64,000 nt of DNA. It comes from CAVUNY01 sp963843535. GTDB lineage: Bacteria > Chloroflexota > Anaerolineae > Anaerolineales > Anaerolineaceae. The notes beneath the pieces were generated by a model. That model worked only from the letters and a program-made list of their open reading frames with translations. It was not told where the DNA came from and did no database searches. The stretch lies in assembly GCA_963843535.1 (NCBI GenBank), contig CAWJKU010000002.1, forward strand, positions 496,001 through 560,000. Reading direction: 5' to 3'. Shown in pieces: positions 59,540 to 64,000 of this stretch (position 1 is its first letter; every line of letters starts with the position of its first letter). A program made the position numbers and the translations under genes.

Positions 59540-61228
59540 TCAGGGAGTAGGCGTGACCGTTGCTGAAGCAGCGGGCTTTTTCGCCACCAGGAACCATTGG
59601 GTAACCGTCGAAAATCGGTCATTGGGATTAAATAGCGGTCCCATGCTTACACCCTGAACCTGCTGGTCCACCGCATAGGTATAAACAGGGTAAAACAACG
59701 GTAAAGCAGGCAGCTCTTGAGAAAACAATACCTGAAAATTCCGGTACAATCGAACCCGTTCTTGCAGATCCACGGTCAACCGCGCCTGCTCCAGGATTTC
59801 ACTCGCCATCCGGTTATCCCATTGGGTATAATTTTGCCCCCCGGTCATTTGAGCTTGATCCCAAAACGGGTATGGATCGGGATCATAAGCGTTTGTTAGA
59901 TTTAACGTGACCAGAGCCGCCTGATAACTTCGCTGATCGAGACGATCGAGAAGCTGATCATAAGGTAACGGGTTAGCAGTCACTTCTACCCCAATATTGC
60001 CCCAATCTTTTACTACCTGTTGGGCAAGCGCTTTAAATGTATCATCGTCAGGGTATAACAATTCGAAAGACATAACCGTATCGTCTTTTTTTCGGATTGT
60101 ACCGCTATCACCTGAAGGTATATAACCGGCATCTTTTAATTGCTTCTGCGCATCAACCGGAGAATACGAAAAAACCTCGCTATCTGGATAGAAGGCCCAA
60201 CTTTCAGCCATGATAGGGCCGTTGGCGATCACAGCCTGCCCATTCAATATTCGATTAATCATCACAGGCCGGTTTAAGCCTGCCATCAATGCCCTGCGCA
60301 CCACTGATTCTTTTAAGAATGTCGCCTGAGGATCTTTTTGATTAAATAAGATCATATACATTTCAGGCATTCTGCCAGAATATACCGAAAGCTCCGGAAG
60401 AGATAATGCTTGTTCCAAAATATCCTTGCCGACGTGACTGATCCCCATCACTTTGCCTGACTGGTATGCATCAAACGCAGATTGATCATCAGGATAATAT
60501 TGGAAAACAAACTGCTCGATAAAGGGTTTGGCCTTGTAATAACTTTCTGAAATTAAAAGGGTCACCCCATTTATTTGACCATTTTCCGTATTGATTTGGC
60601 TTACCCGATATGGACCGCTGCCAACAGGTTTAAGATTTACCTGTGAATTAGCGATCTCATCGATATTCTGGCCTTCATATAAATGCTTTGGTAAGATGCC
60701 GAAGGTCAGATAATCCTGGAAGGGAGCGAATGCCTCAGGCAGGCGGAACTGGACCCAGGTTTCATTCATCACCTCAACATCAACATCTTTCCACAGCGCT
60801 TGCAGGTCCTTTGGCACATAATTCCCGCCATTTTTTAGCAGATCTACCGTGAATACCACGTCATCCGCAGTGACCGGAGCGCCATCATGCCATTTGGCAT
60901 TCGAGTACAGTATAAAATTGTAAACGGTCCCGTCTTTTGAGACTCCCCAGGATTCAGCAATATCGGGCTGAGGCAGTCCGCGAGAGTCAAACCGCAGCAG
61001 GCTACTGAAAATTAAGCGGTCGATATCCCGATCCGGTTGGTTGTAAAAATCCAGAACCGGGTTCAATCGCTGCATAGAACCAATTAACGCTTCGGTGTAT
61101 ATACCGCCAGTTTCCGGAACAGGCGTAGCCGCGATCTGGGTGGGTGTAGGCTGTTCACTGAGCAGTAAAGCGCCGACCACCAGTCCGGTTAAAAAGATAA
61201 TAATTAATTGCCAACGCAATTTTTTCAT
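59540..61228 (-). CDS. ABC transporter substrate-binding protein, peptide/oligopeptide family 5
   Basis: The 562-residue protein has an N-terminal membrane or signal segment (LIIIFLTGLVVGALLL) followed by a low-complexity Pro/Thr linker. The SBP_bac_5 domain shows GIYTEALIGSMQRLNPV, IAESWGVSKDGTVYNFIL, WHDGAPVTADDVVFT and VGSGPYRVSQI, typical of DppA/OppA. No lipobox cysteine is clear. No permease or ATPase genes are adjacent, so it is an orphan. Confidence 0.92.
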   Translation of the reverse strand: MKKLRWQLIIIFLTGLVVGALLLSEQPTPTQIAATPVPETGGIYTEALIGSMQRLNPVLDFYNQPDRDIDRLIFSSLLRFDSRGLPQPDIAESWGVSKDGTVYNFILYSNAKWHDGAPVTADDVVFTVDLLKNGGNYVPKDLQALWKDVDVEVMNETWVQFRLPEAFAPFQDYLTFGILPKHLYEGQNIDEIANSQVNLKPVGSGPYRVSQINTENGQINGVTLLISESYYKAKPFIEQFVFQYYPDDQSAFDAYQSGKVMGISHVGKDILEQALSLPELSVYSGRMPEMYMILFNQKDPQATFLKESVVRRALMAGLNRPVMINRILNGQAVIANGPIMAESWAFYPDSEVFSYSPVDAQKQLKDAGYIPSGDSGTIRKKDDTVMSFELLYPDDDTFKALAQQVVKDWGNIGVEVTANPLPYDQLLDRLDQRSYQAALVTLNLTNAYDPDPYPFWDQAQMTGGQNYTQWDNRMASEILEQARLTVDLQERVRLYRNFQVLFSQELPALPLFYPVYTYAVDQQVQGVSMGPLFNPNDRFSTVTQWFLVAKKPAASATVTPTP

Positions 61229-61242
61229 AGTTTTTTGATATT

Positions 61243-61276
61243 AAAAAGGGCAACTCCCCTGCTGGTGAGCCGCCCC
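61243..61276 (-). terminator. Rho-independent terminator after secG
   Basis: On the minus strand GGGCGGCTC pairs with GAGTTGCCC (two G-U pairs) and TTTTT follows. It lies between secG (stop 61314) and the peptide-binding protein start at 61228. Confidence 0.75.
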
Positions 61277-61313
61277 ATCTTTATTGTATATTGAGCGAAA
61301 CACGCCCCAAGGT

Positions 61314-61544
61314 TTATTTGCTAATGATAACCGCAACAATGGTGAGAATGAAGAATAGCACTGCCAGACCAATGGTGATGTAAAATAGGGTCTTCTCAAT
61401 TCCGCGCCGGGCTGTAAATACCCCCCCGGAATCGCCCCCGGTTAAGCCTCCCAAACCAACACCTTTGTTTTGCAAAATTACGCATACAATCAAGGCAATC
61501 GAATTTATAATAAGCGCTATATCTATATAGCCACGAAGTTCCAC
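61314..61544 (-). CDS. secG: Preprotein translocase subunit SecG
   Basis: The 76-residue protein has two membrane helices joined by the SecG-like loop NKGVGLGGLTGGDSGGVF (residues about 27-44). It assists SecYE in protein export. The first helix is IALIINSIALIVCVILQ and the second IGLAVLFFILTIVAVII. It is monocistronic, transcribed away from the PHP gene at 61608. Confidence 0.92.
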   Translation of the reverse strand: MELRGYIDIALIINSIALIVCVILQNKGVGLGGLTGGDSGGVFTARRGIEKTLFYITIGLAVLFFILTIVAVIISK

Positions 61545-61607
61545 GTTTTCCTCCTGTTAAAAAGCAAATTCGATTATACCTTTGTTTCAGCGGAATCGTC
61601 AACGATA

Positions 61608-62672
61608 ATGAATGAACTCATTGCCAACCTTCACATTCATACCACGTATTCAGACGGGCACGGCACGCATAATGCGATCGCCCAGGCTGCACTAAAAGCC
61701 GGGTTGGATGTCATCATAACGACCGATCATAATATCTATATCAACGGTCTTGACCAATATTATCAAGATGGCGACCGCAAACTTCTATTAATGGTGGGGG
61801 AAGAAATCCATGATGTCATGCGAGATCCTCAAAAAAACCATCTTCTGGTTTATGGCGCAGCCAAAGAGCTGTGCACTTTTAGCGGGGAACCGCAGAACCT
61901 GATCAACCAGGTGACCAGGGCCGGAGGGTTGGCTTTTATCGCGCATCCCGTAGATCCCGCGCTGCCTGCATTTGGTGAAGATGATCTCAGTTGGGTCAGT
62001 TGGGATGTAATGGGTTTCACAGGTATTGAATTATGGAACGGCCTGAGCGAGTTGAAAAGTGTCGTGCATAATTACCTGGACGGTATTTTCTACGCTTTCT
62101 TTCCGCAATTTATGCCCCGAGGCCCACTGATGCCGACTTTGCAGCGGTGGGATGAATTGCTCGGCCGCGGCAGCAAGGTGGTGGCAATCGGCGGCGCAGA
62201 CGCACATGCCCTTCCGATGCACTTAGGGCCACTTCGCCGCACTCTTTTTCCGTATGAGTATCATTTTCAAGCGGTGAACACCCATATTTTCACCCCAGAA
62301 CCTCTTGGTAGCGATGTCTTTACTGACCGGCGCATGATTTTAGAATCCCTCCGCAAGGGTCTGGCTTTCGTTGGCTATGATCTACCGGCATCCACAAAAG
62401 GATTTATCTTCACTGGCCGCGGACGCAACCTGACCGTCTGGATGGGTGAGGAAATTGCGCTTGAAGACGGCGTCACCTTCCAGATTCGCTTACCCCTGGC
62501 AGTAGAATGTCGTTTACTGCGAGATGGGCAGCTGCTCAAAACCTGGCAAGACAGAGAATTTATTACCCATATTGTTAATCAGCCGGGTGTGTACCGGGTG
62601 GAATGTTATATTCAATATTTGGGCAGACGCCGGGGTTGGATTTTCAGCAACCCGATCTATGTCCGCCGCTAG
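61608..62672 (+). CDS. PHP-domain phosphoesterase (CehA/McbA type)
   Basis: The 354-residue protein begins at ATG 61608, right before NLHIHTTYSDGHG, the first metal motif of PHP domains. Further metal ligands are seen in VIITTDHNIYI, GEEIHD, FIAHPVDPALPAF and GGADAHALPMHLG. The C-terminal about 90 residues form a separate beta-rich domain. The substrate is unknown. The longer open frame to 61470 overlaps secG on the other strand and is not supported. Confidence 0.9.
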   Translation: MNELIANLHIHTTYSDGHGTHNAIAQAALKAGLDVIITTDHNIYINGLDQYYQDGDRKLLLMVGEEIHDVMRDPQKNHLLVYGAAKELCTFSGEPQNLINQVTRAGGLAFIAHPVDPALPAFGEDDLSWVSWDVMGFTGIELWNGLSELKSVVHNYLDGIFYAFFPQFMPRGPLMPTLQRWDELLGRGSKVVAIGGADAHALPMHLGPLRRTLFPYEYHFQAVNTHIFTPEPLGSDVFTDRRMILESLRKGLAFVGYDLPASTKGFIFTGRGRNLTVWMGEEIALEDGVTFQIRLPLAVECRLLRDGQLLKTWQDREFITHIVNQPGVYRVECYIQYLGRRRGWIFSNPIYVRR

Positions 62673-62685
62673 GATGAGATGTGAG

Positions 62686-63189
62686 ATGGCTGCAAATAAT
62701 GTGACCCGTCTGCTTGAAAGCAAGAAAATTATTTTTACGGTTTTCGAATTACCCGTGGAAAAATTAGGGGCTGTTGAGACTTCACAGAGGCTCAATGTTC
62801 CGCTCAGTCAAGTTTTTAAAACGATCGTCGTTGTTCGAGAGAAACCTGGAAAGCCGATCCTCGCCGTGATACCCGGTGACTGCCAGGTTAATTTGAAAGC
62901 GATTGCAGCGGTGGTAAACGAGAAAAAAGTTCGCCTGCCCACCCAGCGCGAAGCCGAAAAGCTGACCGGCTTGCAGGCCGGAGGAATTTCTCCATTAGCT
63001 TTACTCAACAAAGGTTTCCAGGTGTTAATAAACGCCAGCGCCGAGCAATTCAAAGAGATTCATATTTCCGGTGGTCAACGCGGGTTAAATATCCGGTTGC
63101 CTACCCAATCGCTGATAGAGCTGACGCATGCCCGCCTGGCTGAAATTGCGATCCCCCTTCCCGAAGGAATGCCGGGCGACGATGAATAA
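62686..63189 (+). CDS. ybaK: YbaK/ProX-family aminoacyl-tRNA deacylase (Cys-tRNA(Pro) type)
   Basis: The 167-residue protein is a YbaK/EbsC-type editing domain, with NNVTRLLESKKIIFTVFELP at the start, LSQVFKTIVVV around the catalytic lysine, VIPGDCQVNLKAIA and GGISPLALLNKGF. It removes mischarged Cys from tRNA-Pro. ATG 62686 is used here; ATG 62674 overlaps the preceding stop and is also in frame. Confidence 0.93.
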   Translation: MAANNVTRLLESKKIIFTVFELPVEKLGAVETSQRLNVPLSQVFKTIVVVREKPGKPILAVIPGDCQVNLKAIAAVVNEKKVRLPTQREAEKLTGLQAGGISPLALLNKGFQVLINASAEQFKEIHISGGQRGLNIRLPTQSLIELTHARLAEIAIPLPEGMPGDDE

Positions 63190-63213
63190 TATCCAAACCA
63201 AAAATCGCCTCGA

Positions 63214-64000
63214 TTACCCTTTGATCACCAGGACAGGCTCCAGTCTGGCAACTTTTTGGGCGATTCCGGCGCCAACAACCGTCTCAACCACTATGTCCAC
63301 ATCTTTATAAGCTTCTGGGGCTTCTTCCGCCAATCCGGACAGGCTTCCAGCCCGCACCAAAATCCCCCTTTTCTCCAGGCGTGTTCGCAGTTCGTTGCCT
63401 TGCACAAGTTTTTTTGCCTTGCTGCGGCTGAGTACGCGCCCTGCCCCATGGCAGGATGATCCAAATGCCTTCAACATACTTTGATTGGTGCCCACCAGCA
63501 CCCAGGATGCAGTGCCCATGCTTCCCGGGACCAGGACTGGCTGCCCTATCGTCCCGTATTCCTGGGGCAAACCCGGTGCCCCAGGGCCAAAAGCCCGGGT
63601 CGCCCCTTTGCGGTGAATGCAAACTTTTATAATTTTACCATCAACGGAATGATTCTCTATTTTGCCAATATTATGCGCCAGATCATACACCTGGAATAAA
63701 CCAGGATTTCGCACTTTACCAGAAAAAATCTCAACGAACACGTTCCTCGCCGCATTCGCCAGGATTTGCCGGTTGGCAAATGCGTAATTCGCGGCAGACC
63801 GCATCGCTCCTAAATACGCTTCACCTTCCTTTGAATTCAACGGCGCGCAAACCAATTCGCGGTCGGGCAAGTGGATATCAAATTGGCGAACTGCGCTCTG
63901 GAAGCTTTTCACATAATCACTGCAGATTTGGTGTCCAAAACCACGCGAACCACAGTGGATTTGTAGAACGATGCAGCCTGCAAACAATCCCATCACCTGA
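63214..64000 (-). CDS. rtcB: RNA-splicing ligase RtcB (partial, runs off right edge)
   Basis: The minus strand is open through the right edge; about 262 residues of the C-terminal part are seen. HCGSRGFGHQICSDY is the conserved metal and GTP-site region. The DLAHNIGKIE, HRKGATRAFGPG and VLVPGSMGTASWVLVG blocks follow, the HRKGATRAF histidine being near the guanylation pocket. RtcB joins 2',3'-cyclic phosphate or 3'-phosphate RNA ends to 5'-OH ends. The N-terminus, about 200 residues, lies outside the window. Confidence 0.96.
   Translation of the reverse strand, partial: QVMGLFAGCIVLQIHCGSRGFGHQICSDYVKSFQSAVRQFDIHLPDRELVCAPLNSKEGEAYLGAMRSAANYAFANRQILANAARNVFVEIFSGKVRNPGLFQVYDLAHNIGKIENHSVDGKIIKVCIHRKGATRAFGPGAPGLPQEYGTIGQPVLVPGSMGTASWVLVGTNQSMLKAFGSSCHGAGRVLSRSKAKKLVQGNELRTRLEKRGILVRAGSLSGLAEEAPEAYKDVDIVVETVVGAGIAQKVARLEPVLVIKG

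Overview
The window reads as a chromosomal segment of a free-living anaerobic or facultative heterotroph, most likely Chloroflexota, class Anaerolineae. This is inferred from overall gene style, from mid-range base composition and from the C-terminal (F/Y)LPxVxR-type tail on a secreted repeat protein; no rRNA is present to confirm it. I see no prophage, insertion sequence, integrase or CRISPR array. Coding is dense on both strands, with one tRNA-Met(CAU).

Layout. 0-3 kb: a LysR regulator cut by the left edge, divergent from a TauE/SafE permease and a frameshifted DUF1634 partner, then a GmhB-like phosphatase. 3-7.4 kb: glycerol kinase, a GlpA-like FAD dehydrogenase, and SdhB-, SdhC- and SdhD-like subunits in one tight operon. 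This suggests a glycerol-3-phosphate:quinone oxidoreductase on a succinate-dehydrogenase-type anchor. 7.5-15 kb: a heterodimeric ABC exporter with one degenerate ATP site, an RSH-type protein with an intact hydrolase and a degraded synthetase domain, and a small minus-strand operon ending in a MoaD-like protein.

15-37 kb is the most interesting part, a catabolic island. It holds a UraA-type NCS2 permease, CoxG, two complete molybdenum hydroxylases (each with FAD, 2Fe-2S and Mo subunits), two cyclase-family (PF04199-type) hydrolases, one of them a tandem fusion with a degenerate first domain, and all three FdrA/YlbE/YlbF-type proteins (the family of E. coli oxamate carbamoyltransferase AllFGH). 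It also has a pair of paralogous about 241-residue proteins of unclear function, a FAH-family hydrolase, an epimerase and a URO-D-family protein. Read together, the genes suggest uptake of a pyrimidine-like N-heterocycle, hydroxylation by a Mo enzyme, hydrolytic ring opening, then carbamoyl transfer to phosphate that conserves energy as carbamoyl phosphate. Three TTGTCAnACA boxes (GntR/FCD-like geometry) lie near three sigma70-type promoters in this island.

37-46 kb: DUF4230, an esterase, a GPH-family sugar symporter, a methyltransferase, a 14-repeat LVIVD protein, tRNA-Met and a broken radC. 46-57.6 kb: a PfkB kinase, ParA/ParB, an amidohydrolase, then a signalling and secretion cluster (two histidine kinases, a response regulator, CpaF, a double-HTH regulator, a TPR protein, a GNAT protein and a DsbA-like thioredoxin). 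57.6-64 kb: DUF554, PduO-type adenosyltransferase, a peptide-binding protein, SecG, a PHP phosphoesterase, YbaK, and RtcB cut by the right edge.

Seven single-base frame breaks fall in six otherwise conserved genes (DUF1634, coxM-like, fdrA, radC twice, parB, response regulator). They look more like sequence or assembly errors than true decay, but they change the predicted proteins.
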